A DNA stretch of 64,000 nt, from assembly GCA_052387095.1 (NCBI GenBank), contig JBQTJN010000019.1, positions 4,541-68,540 of the forward strand, in the 5' to 3' direction. The notes beneath the pieces are model-generated. The model was not told the DNA's origin, did no database searches, and saw only the letters and a program-made list of their open reading frames with translations. The DNA comes from JBQTJN01 sp052387095 (GTDB lineage Bacteria > Pseudomonadota > Alphaproteobacteria > Micavibrionales > Micavibrionaceae). Position numbers and translations under genes: made by a program. Below, one piece after another: positions 14,518-23,342 of this stretch (its first letter is position 1; every line of letters begins with the position of its first letter).

Positions 14518-16029
14518 ATGAGTGACGCACCCAAAGACATGAAAGACATCGTCGCGCTGGCCAAGCGTCGCGGTTTCGTCTTCCCGGCCTCCGACATTTA
14601 CGGCGGGCTGAACGGCTTCTGGGATTACGGCCCGCTCGGGGTTGAGCTGAAAAATAATCTGCGCGATTTGTGGTGGAAATCGATGGTCACCTGTCCCCCC
14701 ATTGGTCCGGATGGCGAGCCCGTCGAGATTGTGGGACTGGATTCTGCTATTATTCAACATCCCAAAGCCTGGGAAGCTTCGGGCCATGTCGGCGGCTTCA
14801 CCGACCCAAGAATAGATTGTCGGGAAACAAAATTAAGATATCGCGCTGATCATATAATTATTCTTAGAGGATCATCTAAAACAGAATATGAACCAGCGTT
14901 TTTAAGTGATGCCCCGATTGAAGACATCAATAAGCGTTTAAAAAAACTAGGACTTCCTTCTGAGGATAATTTTCCTGAAAGAGTTTTTTTGACCGGCTAT
15001 GCTGAAATTCAAAATATTGACAAGGTTTGGGGCCCTGATGCCAAGGAGCCTGGTACACTAACGCAACCGCGTCAGTTTAATTTAATGTTCCCAACTTTCG
15101 TGGGCGCTACGGCCGGTGAAGAAAACAAGGCCTACCTGCGTCCCGAAACCGCGCAGGGAATTTTCCTCAATTTCAAGAACGTGCTCGATTCATCCCGTGT
15201 CAAAATGCCCTTTGGAATCGCGCAAATCGGCAAAGCCTTCCGCAACGAAGTGACGCCGCGCAATTTCATTTTCCGCTCCCGCGAATTCGAACAGATGGAA
15301 ATGGAATGGTTCTGCCGCCCGGAAGAAGCCGGAAAATGGATGGATTTCTGGTTCGACCAGCGCACAAAATTCTGGAAGAATCTCGGCCTTTCGGACAAAA
15401 ATCTCCAGCTCCGTAAGCATGGGCAGGATGAATTGTCCCACTACGCGAAAGAGGGGCTCGGCACATCCGATATCGAATATAAATTCCCCTTTTCCGCACC
15501 CGGTTTCGGCGAGCTTGAGGGCATCGCCCACCGCTGCGATTTCGACCTTACGCAGCACACAAAATTCTCCGGCGAGAAGCTCGATTATTTCGACCCTGCC
15601 ACCAATGAACACTTCGTGCCCCATGTGATCGAGCCGGCCGCCGGCCTCACCCGCGGCGTGCTCGCGTTGCTCTGTGAGGCTTACACCGTTGATCCGAACC
15701 GCCCTTCTGGCGTCTATTTGAATTTCCACCCGAAGGTCGCGCCGAAGAAGGCCGCGATCCTCCCGCTCACCGCCAAGGACGAACACGTGCCGATCGCGCG
15801 CAAATTATATTTTGAGCTACGCGGGGAATTCGCCGTCGATCTCGATATCAAGCAGAATATAGGCAAGCGCTATGCCCGCCAGGATGAAATCGGCACGCCT
15901 TACTGCTTCACGATCGACAATGATACGGTGGCAGACGGCACGGTCACGGCGCGCGAGCGCAATACCATGGCGCAGGAGCGCATGCATATTGATAAAGTCG
16001 CCGAATTCTTGCGCGAAAAAATCAGGTAG
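14518..16029 (+). CDS. glyS: glycyl-tRNA synthetase, alpha2 (GlyQS) type
   Basis: Class II synthetase charging tRNA-Gly. The 503 residues match the single-chain dimeric form found in Gram-positive bacteria, Thermus and eukaryotes, not the GlyQ/GlyS tetramer usual in proteobacteria. Class II motifs are visible: YLRPETAQGIFLNF, FRNEVTPRNFIFRSREFEQ (motif 2) and GLTRGVLALL (motif 3). The DCRETKLRYRADH segment matches the Thermus-like type without a zinc knuckle. DNA for residues 97-196 is clearly more AT-rich than the rest, which suggests a recombinant segment. No strong SD is seen; the first ATG is used. Confidence 0.95.
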   Translation: MSDAPKDMKDIVALAKRRGFVFPASDIYGGLNGFWDYGPLGVELKNNLRDLWWKSMVTCPPIGPDGEPVEIVGLDSAIIQHPKAWEASGHVGGFTDPRIDCRETKLRYRADHIIILRGSSKTEYEPAFLSDAPIEDINKRLKKLGLPSEDNFPERVFLTGYAEIQNIDKVWGPDAKEPGTLTQPRQFNLMFPTFVGATAGEENKAYLRPETAQGIFLNFKNVLDSSRVKMPFGIAQIGKAFRNEVTPRNFIFRSREFEQMEMEWFCRPEEAGKWMDFWFDQRTKFWKNLGLSDKNLQLRKHGQDELSHYAKEGLGTSDIEYKFPFSAPGFGELEGIAHRCDFDLTQHTKFSGEKLDYFDPATNEHFVPHVIEPAAGLTRGVLALLCEAYTVDPNRPSGVYLNFHPKVAPKKAAILPLTAKDEHVPIARKLYFELRGEFAVDLDIKQNIGKRYARQDEIGTPYCFTIDNDTVADGTVTARERNTMAQERMHIDKVAEFLREKIR

Positions 16030-16040
16030 CTTAAAATCAC

Positions 16041-16189
16041 CGTCATCGCGAGCGAACGCGAAGCAACCCCAAGGGGTTGTTCGCTCTTTTAAAAAAGCAA
16101 ACAAACCTGCGGTTTGCTTTGCGAGAGCGTGGCGATCCATCCCACCGCCGGCTGGATTGCTTCGTCAGCTAAGCTTCCTCGCAATGACG
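16041..16189. repeat. dispersed palindromic repeat R3 with nested hairpins
   Basis: A 149-base member of the CGTCAT...ATGACG family. It is longer because it contains two extra hairpins: GCGAAGCAACCCC-AA-GGGGTTGTTCGC and AAAGCAAAC...GTTTGCTTT. The first also occurs, with compensating changes, just before rpsD (30192-30219). It lies between convergent genes. Confidence 0.8.
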
Positions 16190-16190
16190 G

Positions 16191-16916
16191 TTAGATAGAT
16201 TTGAGATTTCTTAAAACTGCATCCGCCTCGGGCGTATAACTGCCATCCTTCTCGTGCAACACCAGGCCCGGGTTCAAAATCGCCGGGGTCTTGCGGTTTT
16301 TAAGGGCTCTTATGATCACGCGCTTCGCCGGCTCGCCCGCATGCGGCCAGAGCGGGATAATCTCGATGGCGCCGAATTTTTTCCCCAGCTTCTGGATGAT
16401 TTTATCGATATGGTCCGCCCGGTGGATGAGGGTCAGGCTGCCGCCGTTTTTCAGCATGTTAAAGCCGGTATCGATCCAGTCTTTCAAATTCGTATTTTCA
16501 TCAATATGACCGAGCGCCCGCGCCTTTTTTTCGAACGGAGATGCCATATGCGTTCCCGCCTCGAGAAAAGGCGGGTTGCAGATCACATGATGGAATTTCC
16601 CGTCGCGCAGGTTTTTGATGTCCTCGTAAATAAACGTGCAGACATCGGCAACCCCGTTCAGCGCCGCATTTTGCCGTGCCAGATCTATATGATCGCCCTG
16701 TATGTCCACGCCCGTCAGGTGTGCGCCTGTCACGCGTGCCAGCACGCAAAATCCCGCGCTGCCGACGCCGCACCCGAGATCTAGGACATGATCGCCGGAT
16801 TTCGCGGGGCAGGCCGCCGCTAGCATGACGCTGTCCAGCGAAGTGCGGAATCCGCCTTCCGCCTGCAGCAACTGCACGCGTTTATCGAGAATATGAATGG
16901 GATTGGTAGAGCTCAT
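16191..16916 (-). CDS. tRNA1(Val) (adenine(37)-N6)-methyltransferase-like protein
   Basis: A 241-residue class I methyltransferase. The SAM-binding motif VLDLGCGVGSAGF is at residues 44-56, the acidic end of strand 2 at GVDIQ (69-73), and the catalytic NPPF at 114-117, typical of N6-adenine methyltransferases of the YfiC/TrmN6 group. It probably modifies tRNA; the exact target is not proven. It converges on glyS, with repeat R3 between them, and is followed upstream by repeat R4. Confidence 0.85.
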   Translation of the reverse strand: MSSTNPIHILDKRVQLLQAEGGFRTSLDSVMLAAACPAKSGDHVLDLGCGVGSAGFCVLARVTGAHLTGVDIQGDHIDLARQNAALNGVADVCTFIYEDIKNLRDGKFHHVICNPPFLEAGTHMASPFEKKARALGHIDENTNLKDWIDTGFNMLKNGGSLTLIHRADHIDKIIQKLGKKFGAIEIIPLWPHAGEPAKRVIIRALKNRKTPAILNPGLVLHEKDGSYTPEADAVLRNLKSI

Positions 16917-16940
16917 GATTTATTAATAACATTCCTCCGG

Positions 16941-17020
16941 CGTCATTGCGAGGAGCATATGCGACGAAGCAATCCATACTTTTTTAAAAGTAGATTGCTT
17001 CGCTATCGCTCATAATGACG
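16941..17020. repeat. dispersed palindromic repeat R4
   Basis: An 80-base copy of the CGTCATTGCGAGGAG family, with arms GAAGCAATC / GATTGCTTC around an A/T loop. It lies between the methyltransferase gene and the transglycosylase gene. Confidence 0.8.
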
Positions 17021-17024
17021 AAGA

Positions 17025-17984
17025 TTATTGAACTTTCGAAGGACGATCAACCGTTGGCAGACCCAGCTGGCTGAGAAACATGATTTCGACCGGATTACTC
17101 ATCAGCGTCTGTGTCGGTACGAGAGCATTATACCGTTTTGGCGCAAAGGCGTAGTTTGTACCGGTCCCTGCTGCCGGCGCATCAGAGAGCAGGGCGTTCA
17201 CGGTATTGTTTTTAAAGACCAGGCTGGCGGTCCGGGATGCGGCGCTGTCTTGATTTTCATCAACACGGATCGACGGGCCCATAAAGCGCTGACCGCCTTC
17301 AGGCTTGGCGTCGTTCTCGGCAAAAGCCGTGGAAATATCGGCATTTTTAATTTCAAATTTCCGGTCGAAGAACGCGTAAACCTCGTCCATGGTTTTCGGG
17401 CGGCCGGTTTTTGTGTCGTAGAAAACATTGCGGTTGGCGCGTGCGGCGGCGGGGAAAATAACGGCCGCGCTTTGCGCCGGGTCGGCGTCACGCGCTTTCA
17501 AAAATGCCGAAGCCCCGCCCGCGCCCATGAAATGCGCGAAATAGAGTTCTGTCGGGCCGACCTTGCCGCCCCAGTGGGATTTAAGGAAACTCTCATTCTC
17601 GCGGGCAAACTCTGCCGCCATGGCCGAGGCTTTCTCGGGATCGTTTCGTAATTCCAGAATCTCCTTGCGCGCACTTTTATCCGCGACCTTGCCGCGTACT
17701 CCAATCTGCGCGGCCTCGGCCGCCATGCCGTGCGCGGCGCCGTGTTTTTTGACCATGGAGAGCCACGTGCTTTCGATGAACTGGTAGAGACCTGAGGCTG
17801 AACTGGTTTTTGCTTTAACGTCCTGGTCGAAATTGCTCTCGGCGGAGGCCTGCTGCACCATGTAGGCAAAATTGACGCCTGTCCGGGCACTGGCTTTGGT
17901 TATGGCATTCATGACGGAGGTTGACGCCCGTGCCGTCAGGGAGACTAACATCTTGTTTTGAATTGTATTTGCCGCCAGATCCAT
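17025..17984 (-). CDS. lytic transglycosylase, SLT domain
   Basis: A peptidoglycan lytic transglycosylase-like protein. Near the N-terminus it has the SLT motifs AESNFD (catalytic Glu at residue 49) and SASGLYQFIESTW. The ATG giving MDLAANTIQN is preferred because GGGATATT precedes it; an upstream in-frame ATG at 18038 would add 18 residues and come within 7 bases of the divergent gene. The 320-residue form has no obvious signal peptide, as in flagellar or cytoplasm-exported transglycosylases. The C-terminal half is poorly conserved. Confidence 0.85.
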   Translation of the reverse strand: MDLAANTIQNKMLVSLTARASTSVMNAITKASARTGVNFAYMVQQASAESNFDQDVKAKTSSASGLYQFIESTWLSMVKKHGAAHGMAAEAAQIGVRGKVADKSARKEILELRNDPEKASAMAAEFARENESFLKSHWGGKVGPTELYFAHFMGAGGASAFLKARDADPAQSAAVIFPAAARANRNVFYDTKTGRPKTMDEVYAFFDRKFEIKNADISTAFAENDAKPEGGQRFMGPSIRVDENQDSAASRTASLVFKNNTVNALLSDAPAAGTGTNYAFAPKRYNALVPTQTLMSNPVEIMFLSQLGLPTVDRPSKVQ

Positions 17985-18059
17985 CAATAATATCCCAAGC
18001 CTGTCTGTTTTGCGTACTCCGATAACTGCAACCCCCATGCCAGAATGAGTTCAGCACGC

Positions 18060-19703
18060 ATGAGCCTCTATAATCCCCCCGTTCAGGACCAGCTTTTCCT
18101 GCTCTATGATGTCTTCGGCGGGGAAGGCCTGCCCGAGCGCGCACTGGCCGAATCGATTCTGGAAGAGGCCGCGAAATTGTCTTCGGAAATTCTGGCGCCG
18201 CTCAATGTAGTGGGTGATAAACAGGGTGCAAAATTATCGAATGGCGCCGTGACGACATCACCGGGTTTCAAAGAAGCCTATCATCAATACCGCGATGCCG
18301 GCTGGAACAGCGTCGTCTTCCCGGAAGAGTTCGGCGGACAGGGTTTGCCGTGGGCGCTGGCCTTCGCCGTGCAGGAAATGTGGCAGGGCGCGAACATGGC
18401 GTTTGGCCTCTGCCCGCTTTTAAATCAGGGCGCTGTCGAGGCGATCCTCGCGCACGGCTCGGACGCACAGAAAAAATTCTACCTGCCGAAACTGATCGAG
18501 GGCACATGGACAGGCACCATGAACCTGACCGAACCGCAGGCGGGATCGGACCTCGGTTTGCTGAATACAAAAGCCGTCAAACAGGCGGACGGCACCTATA
18601 AAATTTCTGGCCAGAAAATCTTCATTACTTACGGTGAGCATGATTTCGCAGATAATATCATCCATCTCGTCATTGCCCGCATAGAAGGCGCGCCCGCGGA
18701 TGTGAAAGGAATTTCCCTCTTTATCGTGCCCAAATTCCTGGAGGGCGGCACGCGCAACGACGTGATCTGCACCGGGATCGAGCACAAGCTTGGCATTCAC
18801 GCCTCTCCCACCTGCACCATGCAGTTCGGCGATAAAGGTGGCGCAACGGGTTATCTCGTTGGTATAGAAAACGAGGGCCTTAAATACATGTTCACCATGA
18901 TGAACAATGCAAGGCTTTCAGTTGGTCTGCAGGGTGTGGCGATTGCCGAAGCTTCTTATCAAAAGGCGCGGCAATATGCAGAAGAACGCGTGCAGGGAAA
19001 ATCCTTTGAAACCGGCAAGCGCGTTTCCATCGAACACCATCCGGATGTCAGGCGCATGCTCATGAGTATGCAATCACAAATCGAGGCTGGTCGCGCTTTG
19101 ACATTTGCAGCAGCCATGGCACTCGATAAGGCAAATACCGGCGACAAGAATGCGCAGGCGCGCGTGGAAATCCTCACGCCCATTGTCAAAAGCTGGTGCA
19201 CCGATATGGCCTGTGAGGTCACGTCGCTTGGGCTGCAAATTCACGGCGGCATGGGCTATATCGAAGAAACCGGCGCTGCGCAATTTTACCGCGATGCGCG
19301 CATTCTCCCCATCTATGAGGGCACCAACGGCATCCAGGGCGCCGACCTGAGTTTCCGCAAACTATTGCGCGACGAAGCGGCGGGCGCCAAAGCCTGCATG
19401 GATGATCTGGAGCGCCGCATGGCAAAACAGGATGGCGAAACATTCGCGAAATATTTTGCAGGTCTGCGCGAGGCCACAGGCATTATCGTTCAGCATGGCG
19501 CGGAGAAAAACATGGTTTTTGTGGCTGCGGCGGCCACGCCTTATCTTAAGGGCTTCGCGTTGATTGCCGGGGCTGCGTCTCTGTCGCGCTGCGCTTCCCT
19601 GTCACCGGATAAGCGCCGCACGGCCGATTTTTTCATCGGCAATCTTCTCCCTGCCGCCGCAGGTCATCTGCAGGCGGCCGTGAAAGGCTCCGCGTTTATC
19701 TAG
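18060..19703 (+). CDS. acyl-CoA dehydrogenase
   Basis: FAD enzyme of fatty acid or related acyl-CoA oxidation. The conserved N-terminal pattern (YNPPVQDQLFLLYDV), the middle beta-domain (LTEPQAGSDLGLLNTKA, KIFITYGEHD) and the C-terminal helical domain with the catalytic Glu in ILPIYEGTNGIQ (about residue 418) are all present. About 547 residues, a little shorter than the usual 590. The ATG at 18060 is preferred because the family starts close to YxxPxxD; an ATG at 18045 is also in frame. It stands alone, divergent from the transglycosylase. Confidence 0.92.
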   Translation: MSLYNPPVQDQLFLLYDVFGGEGLPERALAESILEEAAKLSSEILAPLNVVGDKQGAKLSNGAVTTSPGFKEAYHQYRDAGWNSVVFPEEFGGQGLPWALAFAVQEMWQGANMAFGLCPLLNQGAVEAILAHGSDAQKKFYLPKLIEGTWTGTMNLTEPQAGSDLGLLNTKAVKQADGTYKISGQKIFITYGEHDFADNIIHLVIARIEGAPADVKGISLFIVPKFLEGGTRNDVICTGIEHKLGIHASPTCTMQFGDKGGATGYLVGIENEGLKYMFTMMNNARLSVGLQGVAIAEASYQKARQYAEERVQGKSFETGKRVSIEHHPDVRRMLMSMQSQIEAGRALTFAAAMALDKANTGDKNAQARVEILTPIVKSWCTDMACEVTSLGLQIHGGMGYIEETGAAQFYRDARILPIYEGTNGIQGADLSFRKLLRDEAAGAKACMDDLERRMAKQDGETFAKYFAGLREATGIIVQHGAEKNMVFVAAAATPYLKGFALIAGAASLSRCASLSPDKRRTADFFIGNLLPAAAGHLQAAVKGSAFI

Positions 19704-19706
19704 AAT

Positions 19707-20231
19707 TTATTGGGTGAGGTCGGGGTATAACTGCCGCGCTAGGGCGGGGTTCTCGCACATCAGGTGTGCTTTGGACTTGAGAGTGACGATGTTGTTCGAA
19801 TTTGCCGCAAGTTTCGAAGACTGGAATAGTCGCGCATAGGTGTTGGCGGTGCAGGTACAGAATTTTTCAGGGTCCGTCCCTTTCGGCAAAAGTCCGGCCG
19901 TCTCAAGGCAGCGGCCATATTCCGACCCGGCCGCCAGGGTCGCATCGCGGCATTCAGTCTGCAGATTCAGCATAATCCCGCTTTGTGAAATGTCGGGTCC
20001 CTTGGCAATTCTATAATCGAGATATTTCACTTCCATGCATTCGCAATTGTAATACATGTTCATCGTGGCATTGACAGAGCAATTTTGATGAAACTGCTTC
20101 GCTTCCTGCAGATATTCTTCGGGCACATTGTCGTAAGGGTTAGCGGCAGAATCCTGTGCCTGCGCGTTTGGGGAAAATAAGAAAACAGCCAGGGCTATAA
20201 AAAATGCGGTTCGGGTTTGGCGAAAGTTCAT
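19707..20231 (-). CDS. secreted cysteine-containing hypothetical protein
   Basis: A 174-residue protein with a clear signal peptide (cleavage after NAQA, residue 25). The mature part has eight cysteines, among them NCEC and CTCT, so disulfides in the periplasm or outside are likely. I do not recognise the family. It ends three bases after the convergent acyl-CoA dehydrogenase gene. Two other secreted cysteine-containing proteins in the window (40175 and 41088) differ in sequence but share the style of a signal peptide plus spaced cysteines. Confidence 0.75.
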   Translation of the reverse strand: MNFRQTRTAFFIALAVFLFSPNAQAQDSAANPYDNVPEEYLQEAKQFHQNCSVNATMNMYYNCECMEVKYLDYRIAKGPDISQSGIMLNLQTECRDATLAAGSEYGRCLETAGLLPKGTDPEKFCTCTANTYARLFQSSKLAANSNNIVTLKSKAHLMCENPALARQLYPDLTQ

Positions 20232-20337
20232 ATCTTATATTATACAGATTTTACCGCAAAAAACGAAATCCGGTCTTTAAGACGGGATCTTTGGCTTCAG
20301 GCCCCGGCTTTCGCCGGGGTTATGGAGTTTGTAATTA

Positions 20338-20898
20338 TCAGGTACCCTTAACGCGCTTCCACAGGGTCTTGAAATTGAAATTTTCGTCCTGGGTAGCCGC
20401 TTCATCGGCGTTTTCGTTGCCGGCCTTGAGCCGCTTCATCTGCTGGTCGATCTGCTTCTGGCGCTTCATGCGGGCTTCCTGCATTTTGCGCTCGCGCTCT
20501 TTCAGTTCTTCGCGCAGATCTTCGGCCTGCTTCTGGGAATACTGGCTGGTGATCAGCACTTGTGAAGCCTGCTTCTGCCAGAGGTCGCGCTGGTCCTTGA
20601 GGTCGGCGATCTGGGTATTGGCCAGCTCGATCTGTTCCTCCAGGAACTTGATGCGCATTTTCGTGCGCTCGAATTCAAGCATGGTGGATACTTTTTCCAT
20701 TTCTTCCTCAACGGAAGAATGGGTTTGGGAGTCCGCGGGCGCCAGGCCGAAAGCACGCTCAATTTCAGACACGTCCAGAACACGGCGGCCATTGGCATCG
20801 ACTTCATACGAAATCTTGCCGTTATTCATCGCGCGCTGGATGGTTGATTTGGAACGCCCGGTCAGTTCTGCTGCTCTTTGTGCGCCTACTTTTGCCAT
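20338..20898 (-). CDS. helix-turn-helix protein with long coiled coil
   Basis: A 186-residue protein. Residues 1-50 look like an excisionase/MerR-type helix-turn-helix (AAELTGRSKSTIQRAMNNGK, then RRVLDVSEIERAFGL). Residues 65-160 form a strong coiled coil rich in Glu, Gln, Lys and Arg. The layout recalls plasmid proteins annotated as entry exclusion protein 1, but no plasmid genes are nearby. The ATG giving MAKVGAQRAA is chosen because GGGGATT lies before it. Probably DNA-binding; the role is unknown. Confidence 0.75.
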   Translation of the reverse strand: MAKVGAQRAAELTGRSKSTIQRAMNNGKISYEVDANGRRVLDVSEIERAFGLAPADSQTHSSVEEEMEKVSTMLEFERTKMRIKFLEEQIELANTQIADLKDQRDLWQKQASQVLITSQYSQKQAEDLREELKERERKMQEARMKRQKQIDQQMKRLKAGNENADEAATQDENFNFKTLWKRVKGT

Positions 20899-21003
20899 TT
20901 TTGAATCCCCATTATGTTCAATAACATCTAAAGTCCTAACACGCCTCTTTGCCGTAATCAAGAAAAACGGCAAATCCCCGTTTTTCCCTGTTTATAAGGC
21001 AAT

Positions 21004-21804
21004 TCAGGCGGCTTCTTGTTCTATCCGCTCATTCAGCATGTGCGTGAGTCGCTGCCATTGTGCGCCCGAGAACAGCTGCGCGTAGAGGAACGGCAGCCAG
21101 CCTTTTTTGCGCCAGTCGAGGAAGATCTTATCATCCATCTCGGCCAGCTTTTTCTCGTCTATGATGCGAAAACCGGAAAAACTTATGCGCTTGTTGCCGG
21201 CAAGATTGATCTGCGCTTCGCGTTCGACCAGCAGGCCGCTTTTCGCCAGCGCCTGCCCGAACTCGATCGTCTGCTGCGCGGCACCGTGATAGGACTTGCA
21301 GAATTCAAGTGCATTGCTGGCAAGCGTCGTAGCTTTGCCGTCGTTATCAAAAAATTTCTGCTCGCCGTTTTCTTCGGTCACATCACCGCCAGCATCAATG
21401 CAAAGGGTCAGTTTCTGGTTGCCCGGCAGTTCCGAGAAGATAAACGGATAGCGGCGGACATAGGCGGGGATATACGTGAATTCACTCCATATGCCGTCCT
21501 TGCCGATAAAAAGATTTTCATGATCGCGCAAACCTGTAATGGCAACGGGTGTGGCGTTGCTGTCCGGGCTGAAAGCGATAGGATAAAAATGGCAAACCTG
21601 CGGCAGCTCGATCAGGTTCACCGGCACGGCATTGACGCCCTTGGCAAAATTAAAACCGAAATTCTTCCTGAGAGAAAGTTTGGCGTGCTTTTGGGCGTCG
21701 AGCGGCATCGGGTTCTTGTAGAAGAGCGGAAAAGAGTTATTTGCCGCACCTGGCGTGCTGTCTTTAATACCTGTAATGCCTGCGTTTTTATCTTTTTTGG
21801 ACAT
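21004..21804 (-). CDS. SapC family protein
   Basis: A 266-residue protein of the SapC family (named after a Campylobacter S-layer-linked gene; the biochemical function is unclear). The family features are PVNLIELPQVCHFYPIAFSP, the GLRDHENLFIGKDGIW segment, AYVRRYPFIFSE, and the C-terminal SGFRIIDEKKLAEMDDKIF. It has no signal peptide. It is a single gene, divergent from ugd. Confidence 0.88.
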   Translation of the reverse strand: MSKKDKNAGITGIKDSTPGAANNSFPLFYKNPMPLDAQKHAKLSLRKNFGFNFAKGVNAVPVNLIELPQVCHFYPIAFSPDSNATPVAITGLRDHENLFIGKDGIWSEFTYIPAYVRRYPFIFSELPGNQKLTLCIDAGGDVTEENGEQKFFDNDGKATTLASNALEFCKSYHGAAQQTIEFGQALAKSGLLVEREAQINLAGNKRISFSGFRIIDEKKLAEMDDKIFLDWRKKGWLPFLYAQLFSGAQWQRLTHMLNERIEQEAA

Positions 21805-21989
21805 CTGTAATCTCCAGTATTTCGGGTAATATGGGGAAGGTATAGCAACGATCCCTTCGCCTGTCCATAAACAAGCGCCTTTAATGCCCTCAAAAGGGCC
21901 GGAAATAAGGGGTTTTGGCCTTCCAACCGGCAGGAAAATCAGATAGGGTCCTGCCCATAAATCAAGAGCGTCTTGAAAGGACTTGGATC

Positions 21990-23339
21990 ATGCGTATAGG
22001 CGTTGTCGGAACGGGTTATGTCGGGCTGGTTTCAGGAGCCTGTTTTGCCGAGTTTGGTATCAATGTCACCTGCGTCGATAAAAACGCAGATAAAATCGTG
22101 CGCCTGCAGAAAGGCGAAATTCCCATTTATGAACCCGGGCTTGAGACGCTGGTGGAAAAGCAGGTCCAAGCCGGGCGCCTGGTTTTTACCACGGATCTGG
22201 GCGCAGCCGTTAAGGACGTGGATGCCGTTTTCATTGCCGTTGGCACGCCTTCGCGTCCCGAGGACGGCCACGCCGATATGTCTTACGTCCACCAGGCGGC
22301 GAAGGATATTGCTGCGCTTATAAATGGCTATACGCTTGTAGTCACGAAATCGACCGTCCCGGTCGGGACCGCGCGCGAGGTTGAAAAAATTATCCGTGCC
22401 GTCCGACCGGATGCGGATTTCGAGATCTGCTCCAATCCCGAATTTTTGCGCGAAGGCGCTGCGATCAATGATTTCATGCACCCCGACCGCATCGTCATCG
22501 GCACCGAATCCCCGCGCGTCATCGAGATTATGCGTGAGCTGTACCGCCCGCTTTACATCAATGAAACGCCGATGGTCGTGGTCAGTCCGGAAACCGCCGA
22601 GCTGATCAAATATGCGTCCAACGCATTCCTTGCCATGAAAATTACGTTCATTAACGAGATTGCCAATCTGTGCGAAAAAACCGGCGCGAACGTGCAGGAA
22701 GTCGCAAAGGGCGTCGGTCTTGACGGCCGCATCGGCAAGAAATTTCTCCATGCGGGCCCTGGTTTCGGCGGATCCTGTTTTCCCAAGGACACGTTGGCCC
22801 TCACGCAGATCGGCCAGAAGCATGGCGCGCCGCAGAACCTCATTGAAACTGTGATCTGGGTGAATGATGAGCGTCAGCGCAGCATGGCCCAGCGCGTCAT
22901 GACGGCGTGCGGCGGCAGTGTCGATGGAATGCGCATCGCCGTGCTCGGTGTTTCGTACAAGCCCAACACCGATGATGTGCGCGCGGCACCCAGCCTCGTT
23001 GTCATTCCGCTGCTGCAGGAAGAAGGTGCGAAAATCGCCGCCTACGACCCGGCGGCGATGAAAGGCGCGAAGGAACATCTCGAGGATGTCGAATGGTGTA
23101 CGGATGAATATGCGGCGGCGAAAGATGCCGACGCGCTCGTTATTTTAACGGAATGGAATGAATTCCGTGGGCTCGATCTGGATCGCCTCGGCGAGACCAT
23201 GAAAACAAAATGCATCATCGATATGCGCAATATCTACAAAGTCGCGGATATGCGCGCCAAGGGCTTCCATTACATCTCTGTCGGTCGCGCGCCTGTTCTG
23301 CCAGGCATAGCGACCGTTAAAAAAACTGCCGCGAAATAA
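21990..23339 (+). CDS. ugd: UDP-glucose 6-dehydrogenase
   Basis: Oxidises UDP-glucose to UDP-glucuronate for polysaccharide or LPS sugars. The start MRIGVVGTGYVGLVSG is the family N-terminus with the NAD-binding GxGYVG at residues 7-12; an upstream ATG at 21915 is rejected. The catalytic Cys263 lies in GFGGSCFPKD. Length 449 is normal. GAAAGGAC precedes the ATG. cysQ follows after three bases, so the two are one transcription unit. Confidence 0.97.
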   Translation: MRIGVVGTGYVGLVSGACFAEFGINVTCVDKNADKIVRLQKGEIPIYEPGLETLVEKQVQAGRLVFTTDLGAAVKDVDAVFIAVGTPSRPEDGHADMSYVHQAAKDIAALINGYTLVVTKSTVPVGTAREVEKIIRAVRPDADFEICSNPEFLREGAAINDFMHPDRIVIGTESPRVIEIMRELYRPLYINETPMVVVSPETAELIKYASNAFLAMKITFINEIANLCEKTGANVQEVAKGVGLDGRIGKKFLHAGPGFGGSCFPKDTLALTQIGQKHGAPQNLIETVIWVNDERQRSMAQRVMTACGGSVDGMRIAVLGVSYKPNTDDVRAAPSLVVIPLLQEEGAKIAAYDPAAMKGAKEHLEDVEWCTDEYAAAKDADALVILTEWNEFRGLDLDRLGETMKTKCIIDMRNIYKVADMRAKGFHYISVGRAPVLPGIATVKKTAAK

Positions 23340-23342
23340 ACG

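Noticed and set aside
14817..14870. Loss of zinc cysteines in glycyl-tRNA synthetase (DCRETK instead of CxxC)
   Set aside because: Thermus-type alpha2 enzymes naturally lack the zinc knuckle and show the same DCRxTKxRYR pattern, so nothing is lost.
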